Positions 25,278-32,807 of a stretch of 64,000 nt of DNA are shown one piece after another (within the stretch, counting starts at the first letter, position 1; each line of letters opens with the position of its first letter). Location of the stretch: assembly GCA_041687395.1 (NCBI GenBank), contig JAWLCA010000003.1:1-64000 (forward strand), written 5' to 3'. Source of the DNA: JAWLCA01 sp041687395 (GTDB lineage Bacteria; Pseudomonadota; Alphaproteobacteria; Rhodobacterales; Rhodobacteraceae). The translations under genes and the position numbers were made by a program. Below the pieces are notes generated by a model. The model was not told the origin of the DNA. It saw nothing but the letters and a program-made list of their open reading frames with translations, and did no database searches.

Positions 25278-25590
25278 GTCTGAACCCTCTGACTCCCCGG
25301 AGCCGCTGCCGCCGGACCTGCGCTTCCTGAAGCGGCTGGTCACGGTGCTGACCCTGGTGATGATCGGCGGGGTTCTAACGATCGTCGGGCTGCTTGTCAT
25401 CCGGCTTCAGACGCCGCCTGCGGTCCTGCCGCTGCCAGAGGTCATCGAACTGCCCGACGGGGCGCGGGCCACGGCTTTCACCCAAGGTGCCGGCTGGTAC
25501 GCGGTGGTGACCGAGGGGGACGAGATACTGATCTTCGACCGGGCCTCGGGCGAGTTGCGGCAGCGGGTCAGGATCGCGCCCGAGGGGTGA
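25276..25590 (+). CDS. Small single-pass membrane protein (DUF6476-like)
   Basis: A 104-residue protein with a cytoplasmic Pro/Glu-rich N-terminus, one transmembrane helix (LVTVLTLVMIGGVLTIVGLLVI) and a periplasmic domain ending in ILIFDRASGELRQRVRI. It is conserved beside rluD-type genes in Rhodobacteraceae as I recall them. The function is unknown. The start codon overlaps the divergent pseudouridine synthase start, so each gene's leader lies inside the other's coding region. Confidence 0.7.
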   Translation: MSEPSDSPEPLPPDLRFLKRLVTVLTLVMIGGVLTIVGLLVIRLQTPPAVLPLPEVIELPDGARATAFTQGAGWYAVVTEGDEILIFDRASGELRQRVRIAPEG

Positions 25591-25597
25591 AGCGGAC

Positions 25598-25622
25598 AAG
25601 TGTCCACGCGTGGACACTTTTT
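25598..25622. terminator. Perfect 22-bp palindrome with T-tract
   Basis: AAGTGTCCACG at 25598-25608 is followed directly by its exact inverse complement at 25609-25619 and then TTT. It sits 7 bp after the DUF6476 stop. It could be an intrinsic terminator (stem of 9 with a CGCG loop) or a protein-binding palindrome; the exact symmetry to the centre is unusual for a terminator. Confidence 0.6.
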
Positions 25623-25688
25623 CAAGCCATTGATTTCATGTTGTATCGTGATTTTTGTTAACCTGATCGCAACCCTTGGCACAGCTCG

Positions 25689-26396
25689 TCAGTCGCCCAG
25701 CCGCCAGGTGATCGAGACGTTTGCGGTCAGGCTGACCTCGCCCTGTGCCACCGGCACCGCGTCGGCCATCTCGGCCGAAGCCATCCGCATCATCGGTTGC
25801 GGCGGGGTCATGCCGCCGCTTTCTGTCATCATCAGGATCGGCCCCAGGGTCACGCCCGCGGCCTCGGCATAAAGCTCTGCCTTGCGGCGGGCATCGGCCA
25901 CGGCGCGGCGGCGGGCCTCGTCCAGCACCGGCTGCGGCTCGATCAGGCCGAAGGTCAGGCCGTTGAAGGTGTTGGCGCCGTCGCGCACGGATTGGTCCAG
26001 GATGCCGCCCAATGCGTCCAGATCGCGGACCCGCACCGACAGGCTGTTCGAGGCCGTGAAGCCGACGAGACGCGGAGCACGCTCGCCACTTCCGTAATCC
26101 CAGCGCGGGCCGAGGCTGAGGCCGCTGGTCTGCAGGTCGCGCTCCTCGATCCCGGCCTCGCGCAGGCGGGCCAGAACCTCGGCCATGCGGGACGAATTCT
26201 CTTCCATCGCGGCGGCGGCGGTTTCGGCCTCGGTGGTGACGCCCAGGCTGACCGTGGCCATGTCGGGGCGCGCCTCGACCCGGCCTTCTCCGGTCACCAC
26301 GATCTGCGGCACCGGGTCTTCGGCCAGCGCCGGGGCGGCCGCCAGCAGGGTCATCGCAGCGGCCAAGAGGCCGGATTTCAGGAACTCGGTTGTCAT
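25689..26396 (-). CDS. Periplasmic SIMPL (DUF541) domain protein
   Basis: A 235-residue exported protein with a signal peptide (LLAAAMTLLAAAPALA, cleavage before EDP) and a SIMPL domain: VVTGEGRVEARPDMATVSLGV at the start and DARRKAELYAEAAGVTLG in the second half are its hallmarks. Bacterial SIMPL proteins form oligomeric periplasmic or outer membrane assemblies linked to stress tolerance, but their activity is not defined. ATG 26396 puts the signal peptide at the N-terminus. Confidence 0.85.
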   Translation of the reverse strand: MTTEFLKSGLLAAAMTLLAAAPALAEDPVPQIVVTGEGRVEARPDMATVSLGVTTEAETAAAAMEENSSRMAEVLARLREAGIEERDLQTSGLSLGPRWDYGSGERAPRLVGFTASNSLSVRVRDLDALGGILDQSVRDGANTFNGLTFGLIEPQPVLDEARRRAVADARRKAELYAEAAGVTLGPILMMTESGGMTPPQPMMRMASAEMADAVPVAQGEVSLTANVSITWRLGD

Positions 26397-26642
26397 GGAT
26401 CGCCCTCCGGCCTGGTTTCGGGCATCAAGCATAGCGTGCGGCGGCGCGGTTGTCCTTCACGGAATTGTGGGGCGGCGGCCCGCAAGACAGGTGCCAAGCC
26501 CCCACGATTGCAATGGAAACGGGCGAGCAGGTAAGGGGCGGTCGGTGCCGCAGTCTTCCCCTCGGCGGTTTCCTGCTGTAGGGTCTGCCAACCTCGCCGC
26601 GGGACTCCCGCCCGCGCGCCGCGCCATGATAGACGGGCCAGC
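26397..26642. other. Divergent spacer, no gene seen
   Basis: 246 bp between the SIMPL gene and the large membrane protein. It should contain both promoters. I find no open frame with coding character, no strong palindrome and no recognisable operator. Confidence 0.5.
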
Positions 26643-29633
26643 ATGAAACCAGGCTTTGCGCTAAACCTTTCCCCTGACGGCATCAGTCTTCTGCACCGCG
26701 CCCCCGACGGTTGGGAGCGGGTGGGCGACGTGCCGCTGGACGACCCGAAACTGGGCGAGACGCTGGGCGCGCTGCGCAAGACCGCGCTGGGGCTGGAGCC
26801 GCAGGGGCTGACCACCAAGCTGATCATCCCGAACGCGCAAATCCTTTATGCCGACATCGCCGCGCCCGGCCCCGACTCTGCGTCGCGCCGCCGGCAGATC
26901 CGGGCGGCACTGGACGGGATGACGCCCTATTCGGTGGACGAACTGGTGTTCGACTGGTCGCCGCTGGACGAGGGCCGCGTGCGCGTCGCCGTCGTCGCGC
27001 GCGAGACGCTTGAAGAGGCCGAGGAATTCGCCGCTGATCATCGCATGGCGCCGGTCAGCTTCGTGGCCGTGCCCGACCCGGACCAGTTCACCGGCGAGGC
27101 GTTCTTTGGCGCGACGCGGTTGTCGAGCAGCCTGCTGCCGCCCGGAGAGCGGGTGGAGCGCGACCAGGAGGCCGTGCGGCTGGCCGACGGCTCTGCCCTG
27201 AGCCCGCTGGCTGTGACCCCCGATGTGTCCGAGCCGGGACCCGTAGCGGACAAGCCGGACGCGGAGGAATCGGAGGTCGCGGAGGCTGTCGAGGAATCCA
27301 CCCCGACGGTGGACGCGGAGGCGCCCGACGACGCCGAGGCGCTGCGCCCCGGTGCGGCCGCCGCGGAGCCCGAGATCGCCGGGCCGGAAACACCCCCCGA
27401 AGTGACCGCTGAACCTGAGGCCGCGTGGACCGAGCCGGAGCTTGAGCCTGATCAGCCGGTCGATGTTGCAACCGAGCCGGAGCTTTCCGAGCCGACCCCG
27501 GCAGAGCCCGAAGAGCGGATAGAGCCGATCATGTCGGTGCCCGAGGTTGCCGAGGCGGGTGCTAAAGCCGAGCCTTCGTTCCCGCCGGAAAAGCCGGAGC
27601 AACCGGCCGAGCCGATGGCGGCGGAACCGGAGACGCGCGAGCCGGAAGAAGCTGCCAAGACGCCTGAAGCCGCCGAGACGTCTGCGGAGGAACCTGCCGA
27701 GCCCCGGCCCGCCTTCTCGACCCGCCGTGCGGCGGTCGAGCCGGCGGCGGGCGAGGGCGCGGCCGGCGGGCCGCGGCTGGCGGCGATCCCCAGCCGGATC
27801 AGCCTGCCGGGGGCACCGTCGCCCCGGCCGGTCGGCCAGCCGCCGTTGCGGGCCGATGCGGCGGCACCGCCGCGCGCCAAGGCCGGGCGCAAGGGCGTTG
27901 CGGCTTTCCCGCGCGTGGGTACGCCTGCGGCACGTCCAAGGGTGGAAATCACCCCGCGCCCGCCCGTTGAGCCGGTGAAATCGGGGGTGGGCCTTGGCGG
28001 GGACGCGCTGGCGGCAGAGGCGCGCGCGGCCGAGCCGCCAGCCCCCGCGCCGACCGAACGGTCAGAGGCCGAGGCGATACCGGCCGTTTCGCAACCCGCC
28101 GCCTCCGATCCGGCGGCGACCGGCGTCGGATCCGGCGTGTTCGGGTCGCGGACGACGACGCCGGTGCGCGGCAAGCCGCGGCATCTGGGGCTGATCCTGA
28201 CGGTGATCCTGCTGCTGTTCCTGGGCCTTGTTGCAGTCTGGGCCAGCCTGTTCATGGGCGAACCGGAGAGCCAGACCGGCAGCCTGCCCGCGACCGAGGT
28301 GACCCCGCCCGAGGCGGTGCAGGTGACTGAAGCAGGAGAGCAGGACGCGGCCCCGCCGATGCCGGGCCCCGAGGAACTGCTGCTGGCCGAGGATGCGCCC
28401 TTCGTGACCGAGCCCGGCGAGGAAATTCCGGGCGAAGAGACCGCGGCCGGTGCGGTGGATGACCTGCCGCCGCCGGGCGGGGCGGCGTTGTCGCCCGATG
28501 CGGTGGCAGCCAGCGGTCCGGGGCCGGCCGAGGTGGCGCTGCAGCGCCCGGCAGAGTCCGGCGCCGCCACCGAGGCCGAGGCTTCGCGCACGCTGCCCGT
28601 GTTGCCGTCGCTGAACGCGATCGCCATCGACGATCCCCCGTCTGCCCAAGTGGATCCGGCCCCGGCTGAGGCGGTTCTGGCGGCGCTGGCCGCCGCCGAG
28701 GAGTCCGCGGTCGCCGGAGCGGCCCCCGAGGCGCCCGCCGCAGCCGCAACGCCCGAGGCCCCAGTGGTCGCGGAAGAGGACCCGATCGAGATCGAGGTGG
28801 TCGAGGGACGCCCTGAGACCGTGCCACCCCCGAACCCCTTTGCCGAGGCGGAGGCGCCCGCCGAGACGCCGCAGCTTGACGTGACCGACGCCGTCCTCGA
28901 GGCGCTGGCGGCAGAGCTTCCGGCCGAGGGCAGCGTGCAGTTGATCGCCGACCCGTCGCTGGCCGGAGTCCGCCCGCGCGCGCGGCCCGAGCAGCCCGAG
29001 GATGCCGCAGCCGATCCGGTCGCCGCGGAGGAGCAGGGGGCCGTCGAGCCCGCGCCCGAGGTGGAGGTGGCCCCGGCCGACCTGCGCCTTGCCGCGCTGC
29101 GGCCTGCGCCGCGCCCGGAAGCCCTCGCGCCGACCGTGGAACCGGCGGCGGAGCCGGAAGCTGTGGTCGAGGAGCCGGCGGAGCCCGAAAGCGGCCTGGC
29201 GATCGCGTCGTCGGTGCGGCCCGCGTCAAGACCCTCGAATTTCAACGCCGCTGTCGAACAGGCGCTGGCCGCCGCGCTTGCGGCGGCGCCCGCGCCGCAG
29301 CAGATCGCCCGGACGGCGGCCGCCCCGGTCGAGGTCGATGAGGACAACGAACCGGACATCACGCCCTCTGCCGTGCCCAGCATCCCGACCCGCGCCAGCG
29401 TGGCGGCGGCGGCGACGGTGACGCGGGGGATCAACCTGCGGCAGATGAACCTGATTGGCGTCGCGGGCAGCGCGAACAACCGCCGCGCGCTGGTGCGGAT
29501 GTCGAACGGCCGCGTCGTGCAGGTGAAGGTCGGCGACCGGCTGGATGGCGGGCAGGTCGCGGCCATCGGCGAGCGGCAGCTGCGCTATGTGAAAAGCGGG
29601 CGCACCCACGTGCTGGACATTCCGCAGGGCTGA
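26643..29633 (+). CDS. Large Ala/Pro/Glu-rich bitopic membrane protein with a GspL/PilM-like start and a GspC/PilP-like end
   Basis: A 996-residue protein. Residues 1-160 look folded and recall the actin-like cytoplasmic domain of GspL/PilM assembly proteins (IIPNAQILYADIAAPG, then a RRRQIRAALDGMTPYSVDELVFDW stretch). Residues about 190-505 are low-complexity Pro/Ala/Glu. A single transmembrane helix follows at about 513-535 (LGLILTVILLLFLGLVAVWA), then another long acidic Ala/Pro linker, and a compact C-terminal domain of about 70 residues ending in GRVVQVKVGDRLDGGQVAAI, similar in feel to the GspC/PilP homology region. No other secretion or pilus gene is nearby. The function is unknown; the domain assignments are inference. 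Confidence 0.6.
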   Translation: MKPGFALNLSPDGISLLHRAPDGWERVGDVPLDDPKLGETLGALRKTALGLEPQGLTTKLIIPNAQILYADIAAPGPDSASRRRQIRAALDGMTPYSVDELVFDWSPLDEGRVRVAVVARETLEEAEEFAADHRMAPVSFVAVPDPDQFTGEAFFGATRLSSSLLPPGERVERDQEAVRLADGSALSPLAVTPDVSEPGPVADKPDAEESEVAEAVEESTPTVDAEAPDDAEALRPGAAAAEPEIAGPETPPEVTAEPEAAWTEPELEPDQPVDVATEPELSEPTPAEPEERIEPIMSVPEVAEAGAKAEPSFPPEKPEQPAEPMAAEPETREPEEAAKTPEAAETSAEEPAEPRPAFSTRRAAVEPAAGEGAAGGPRLAAIPSRISLPGAPSPRPVGQPPLRADAAAPPRAKAGRKGVAAFPRVGTPAARPRVEITPRPPVEPVKSGVGLGGDALAAEARAAEPPAPAPTERSEAEAIPAVSQPAASDPAATGVGSGVFGSRTTTPVRGKPRHLGLILTVILLLFLGLVAVWASLFMGEPESQTGSLPATEVTPPEAVQVTEAGEQDAAPPMPGPEELLLAEDAPFVTEPGEEIPGEETAAGAVDDLPPPGGAALSPDAVAASGPGPAEVALQRPAESGAATEAEASRTLPVLPSLNAIAIDDPPSAQVDPAPAEAVLAALAAAEESAVAGAAPEAPAAAATPEAPVVAEEDPIEIEVVEGRPETVPPPNPFAEAEAPAETPQLDVTDAVLEALAAELPAEGSVQLIADPSLAGVRPRARPEQPEDAAADPVAAEEQGAVEPAPEVEVAPADLRLAALRPAPRPEALAPTVEPAAEPEAVVEEPAEPESGLAIASSVRPASRPSNFNAAVEQALAAALAAAPAPQQIARTAAAPVEVDEDNEPDITPSAVPSIPTRASVAAAATVTRGINLRQMNLIGVAGSANNRRALVRMSNGRVVQVKVGDRLDGGQVAAIGERQLRYVKSGRTHVLDIPQG

Positions 29634-29663
29634 ATACCGCCCGAATTTCCCCGGCAGATGAGA

Positions 29664-29693
29664 ACGGGGCGCGACCGTCTGTCCGCACCCCGT
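29664..29693. terminator. Stem-loop between convergent genes
   Basis: ACGGGGCGCG at 29664-29673 pairs with CGCACCCCGT at 29684-29693 with one mismatch, loop of 10. It lies between the large membrane protein and the convergent hppD and could end transcription from both sides, though U-tracts are absent. Confidence 0.4.
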
Positions 29694-29717
29694 CCCCCCT
29701 CCCGTCGGCCCTGGCCG

Positions 29718-30811
29718 TCACTCGGCGACGAGCACCCAGCGGTTGATCTGGTCCAGTTCGATCGACTCGAATTGTACGCGGAAGTTGCCTTCGCCGAACC
29801 CGTCATCGCCCTTGCGCTGAATGAACTCGAAGAAGATCGGCCCGATCACGGTTCTGGAGAAGATCTGCAGCAGGATTTTCGTCTCGCCGCGATCGACCGC
29901 GCCCTCGCCGTCGATCAGGATGCCGTGCTTCATCATCCGGTCGAGCGGCTCGTCATGGCCGATCACGCGGTCGTGGCTCAGCTTGTAGTAGGCTTCGGGC
30001 GGCTTGGGCATGAACTTCAGCCCGCGCTCGGCGACCGCGTACACGGCATCGTAGATGTCCTGCGCGCCGACGGCGATGTGCTGGATCCCCTCGCCATTGT
30101 AGCGCTTCAGGTATTCGACGATCTGGCCCTTTTCGGACCGGTCCTCGTTGATCGGGATGCGGATGCGTCCGCAAGGGCTGGTCAGCGCGCGGCTGAGCAG
30201 GCCGGTAAACTTGCCCTCTATGTCGAAAAACCGGATCTCCCTGAATCCGAAGATCTCGCCATAGAAGCGGAACCAGACATCCATGTTGCCCTTGTGGACG
30301 TTGTGGGTCAGGTGATCGAGGTAGTGCCCACACCGGCAGGCTTCGAATCGGCGAAGAAGTCGAACTCGGCCGCGTAGGGGTTCGCCCCCTCGCCGTATTG
30401 TTCGACGAAATAGATCAGGCTGCCGCCGATTCCAACGGTGGCGGGCACGTCCAAGCCCTTGCCGGGACCGCCGAAGGGCGTGGCGCCCTTGGCCACTGCG
30501 TGATCGTAGGCGTGCTGCGCGTCGACCATGCGCCACGCCGTCGACGGCGCGCAAGGGCCGTGTTCTTCGATGAAGGCGGCGGCATGGGTGCCGGGTTCTG
30601 CATTCAGCACATAGGTGATGTCGCCCTGCTGCCACAGTTCGATCGCCTTGCTCTTGTGGGTGGCGACATGGGCGTATCCCATGCGGCCGAACAGTTCGCG
30701 CAGCTTTTCGGGTTCGGGATGGGCGAACTCCACGAACTCGAACCCGTCGGTGCCAGCGGGGTTCTTCTCGGATATTTTGGCTTTCGGGGCGGCATGGGGG
30801 AAGTGGCCCAT
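29718..30811 (-). pseudogene. hppD: 4-hydroxyphenylpyruvate dioxygenase with a frameshift
   Basis: The first frame runs from ATG 30811 (MGHFPHAAPKAKISEKNPAG, with a strong AGGAGGAG site) to about FFADSKPAGVG, and the remainder, from YLDHLTHNVHKGNMDVW to ELDQINRWVLVAE, is in another frame. The break is at about 30321-30332. The second frame keeps the iron ligands: His in LDHLTHN, His in GIQHIAV and Glu in FFEFIQRKGDDGFGEGNF. One added base would restore about 364 residues, the normal length, so the gene is otherwise intact. It is either recently inactivated or a sequence error. The enzyme makes homogentisate in tyrosine breakdown. Confidence 0.88.
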
Positions 30812-30895
30812 CGTCTCCTCCTGCAATAGGCATTTTTCCGATTCTAGCGCATGGCTGTCGCGCATCGCGCGCAATCTTTGCTGCGATCAGCGTTT

Positions 30896-31071
30896 ATGAG
30901 CGCCTGGACGCAGACTGGCGGTGCCGATTACCTGCTGCGGATCTGGTGCCGCGATCTGCCGGCGCTGAACCGGCTGATTCACGAGGTGTTGCTGCCGCAT
31001 CCGGAGTGGCGCGGGTGCAGAGCCAGATCGTCATGGACCAGTTGAAGGCCGACGCGCCGCTGCCCACCTGA
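30896..31071 (+). pseudogene. Lrp/AsnC-type regulator, C-terminal remnant with a frameshift
   Basis: On the plus strand, TGGADYLLRIWCRDLPALNR and then LIHEVLLPHP match the ligand-binding RAM domain of Lrp/AsnC regulators. The frame then breaks at about 31001-31005, and a second frame continues VARVQSQIVMDQLKADAPLP to a stop at 31069-31071. The DNA-binding N-terminal half is missing. Such a regulator is commonly divergent from hppD in this group, so this is probably the former hppD regulator. Two lesions in one short remnant favour real decay over sequencing error. Confidence 0.7.
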
Positions 31072-31231
31072 AGCTCGATCGACTGGGTCAACACGAAGCG
31101 GTGGCCTCTCGGTGCGCGCAAAGGAGTGGGAGGGGGTGATCTCGCTGTCGACAGCAGCGTGCTTGTCAGACGCTTGCGACGTCGTGCCGCTGGGGCGGGC
31201 AGGCACCGGCCTTTCGGGTCTGGCGCAGCAA
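31072..31231. other. Spacer between the regulator remnant and the carD terminator
   Basis: About 160 bp with no recognisable gene. Short open frames here have no coding character and read through the pseudogene debris. Confidence 0.4.
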
Positions 31232-31262
31232 GAAAAAACCGCGGCGAAAGACACCGCGGTTT
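31232..31262 (-). terminator. Intrinsic terminator of carD
   Basis: On the minus strand a 9-bp stem AAACCGCGG/CCGCGGTTT (31254-31262 with 31236-31244) with a 9-nt loop is followed by a run of T, 24 bp after the carD stop codon. Confidence 0.85.
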
Positions 31263-31286
31263 CCGAAGAGTTGAAGTTGGGTCCGA

Positions 31287-31796
31287 TCAGGCGGCGCGGG
31301 ACACCAGCACGTCGTCGACCTTCTTCTGCGCCGAAACCTCGTCGGTTCCGGACACAGCCGCGACTTCGCGGGTCAGACGCTCCAGCGCCGCTTCATAAAG
31401 CTGGCGCTCGGAATAGGACTGCTCGCGCTGGTCGTCGGTGCGGTGCAGGTCGCGCACCACCTCGGCGATGGAGAGCAGATCGCCCGAATTGATCTTCTGT
31501 TCGTACTCCTGCGCCCGGCGGGACCACATTGCGCGCTTCACGCGGGCCTTGCCCTTCAGGGTGTCCAGCGCCTTGGACACGACGTCGGGACTGGACAGCG
31601 ACCGCATGCCGATCTCGGTTGCGCGGTTCGTGGGCACGCGCAGCGTCATCTTGTCCTTCTCGAACGAGATGACGAACAGTTCGAGTTGCAGCCCCGCGAT
31701 CTCTTGCTGTTCGATCGAGATGATCTGGCCAACACCATGCGCCGGGTAGACGACATATTCGTTGGGGCGGAAATCAGCTTTCTTGGTCTTGCTCAT
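31287..31796 (-). CDS. carD: CarD-family RNA polymerase-interacting regulator
   Basis: A 169-residue protein with the CarD/TRCF RNA-polymerase-interacting domain at the N-terminus (FRPNEYVVYPAHGVGQIISI) and a helical DNA-binding C-terminal part (MWSRRAQEYEQKINSGDLLSIAEVVRDL). CarD binds the beta subunit and stabilises open complexes at promoters with weak -10 spacing; in Rhodobacter it acts at many sigma-70 promoters lacking the usual -7 T. It is last in a run of minus-strand genes and has its own terminator. Confidence 0.95.
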   Translation of the reverse strand: MSKTKKADFRPNEYVVYPAHGVGQIISIEQQEIAGLQLELFVISFEKDKMTLRVPTNRATEIGMRSLSSPDVVSKALDTLKGKARVKRAMWSRRAQEYEQKINSGDLLSIAEVVRDLHRTDDQREQSYSERQLYEAALERLTREVAAVSGTDEVSAQKKVDDVLVSRAA

Positions 31797-32084
31797 TCTG
31801 TTGCTTCCTCGGTCGGATGCCGCACTTCAGTCAAAGAGACACCGCCCGGGACATTCGTTGCCCGACAGCAGGGTCCGATCGCATGAAAATTCACCGCACA
31901 GGCTGCTTTTCCTGCCGATGACGTGCAGAGTGGTTGTTACACATTAGTGACTGTATACCACAAGAATCGGCCGATTCATAGCTTCGGGTCATGCCAGACG
32001 CATGATACCGCCCTGCGGACGTGCGGATTCAGCCCCGTGGAACGGAAATTTGACGTGTGAACGGCTACCCGGCCACAGCTGTGC
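31797..32084. promoter_or_regulatory. carD leader/promoter region
   Basis: 288 bp between fdxA and carD. The middle is AT-rich for this genome and holds a perfect 14-bp palindrome, GAATCGGCCGATTC, at 31964-31977. This probably contains the carD promoter, but I could not assign -35 and -10 hexamers with confidence. Confidence 0.4.
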
Positions 32085-32423
32085 TCAGCCGCCTTCGCCC
32101 GGCGCTTCCGAAAAGTATTTGTCCAGCTTGTCCGATTCGCCGTCGCGCGCCTCGGCCTCGGGCAGGGGATCCTTCTTGGTGATGATCACCGGCCACGCCT
32201 CGGAGTACTTCCGATTGAATTCCACCCACTTTTCCATGTCGGGTTCGGTGTCCGGGCGGATCGCGTCGGCGGGACACTCGGGCTCGCAAACGCCGCAGTC
32301 GATGCATTCGTCCGGGTGGATGACCAACATGTTCTCGCCTTCGTAGAAACAGTCAACCGGGCAGACCTCGACGCAGTCGGTGTATTTGCAGGCGATGCAG
32401 TTGTCGGTCACTACGTAGGTCAT
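32085..32423 (-). CDS. fdxA: 7Fe ferredoxin FdxA
   Basis: A 112-residue seven-iron ferredoxin. The N-terminal cysteines CIACKYTDCVEVCPVDCF bind the 3Fe-4S and part of the 4Fe-4S cluster, and CIDCGVCEPECP supplies the rest. The C-terminal EFNRKYSEAWPVIITKK is the usual extension of the proteobacterial FdxA group. It is a cytoplasmic electron carrier with no partner evident here. ATG 32423 gives MTYVVTDNCIACKY, the conserved start. Confidence 0.96.
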   Translation of the reverse strand: MTYVVTDNCIACKYTDCVEVCPVDCFYEGENMLVIHPDECIDCGVCEPECPADAIRPDTEPDMEKWVEFNRKYSEAWPVIITKKDPLPEAEARDGESDKLDKYFSEAPGEGG

Positions 32424-32477
32424 GCGGGCCTCTGATCGGTCTTTCCAACGGGGAGTTAGACCCCTTTGCGTGATCAT

Positions 32478-32804
32478 TCAAGGCGCGGGCGCCGCGCCAT
32501 CGTCGGTCCGCGGCGCAAGATCGTCGTAGAGCGCTTGCGCCTCGGCCGGGGGGCCGCGGCGGGTGCCGGTCGCAAGCACGCGCACGACACGGATATGGCC
32601 ACCCTGCGGAAAGGTCAGCGTGTCACCGGGGCCGACCTGCGTGCCGGGTTTGGTGAGGCGGGCGCCGTTGCGGCGCAGGCGGCCGGCGGCAACGAGCTCG
32701 GCCGCCAGTCCGCGGGTCTTGAAGAAGCGGGCGTGCCAGAGCCACTTGTCGATGCGCAGCCGGTCCGCCCCAGTGGCAGGCGGAACCTCGGGCCGTCTGA
32801 CCAA
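32478..32804 (-). CDS. S4-domain RNA-binding protein (HslR-like)
   Basis: A 108-residue basic protein with an S4 RNA-binding domain (RLRIDKWLWHARFFKTRGLA, then AELVAAGRLRRNG). It resembles Hsp15/HslR, which rescues 50S subunits with stalled peptidyl-tRNA. The only workable start is a TTG at 32804, two codons after the helicase stop and in the same reading frame. The C-terminus is Asp/Ala/Pro-rich. Confidence 0.82.
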   Translation of the reverse strand: MVRRPEVPPATGADRLRIDKWLWHARFFKTRGLAAELVAAGRLRRNGARLTKPGTQVGPGDTLTFPQGGHIRVVRVLATGTRRGPPAEAQALYDDLAPRTDDGAAPAP

Positions 32805-32807
32805 GCC

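Noticed and set aside
27452..29566. A 704-residue open frame antisense to the large membrane protein
   Set aside because: It is Ser/Ala/Gly-rich shadow coding created by the GC-rich Ala/Pro/Glu codons on the plus strand. It has no domain and no ribosome binding site, and the plus strand has signal-like folded ends and a membrane helix.
31112..31492. Plus-strand Arg-rich frame across the carD terminator
   Set aside because: It reads through a terminator hairpin and antisense to carD and has no coding signature.
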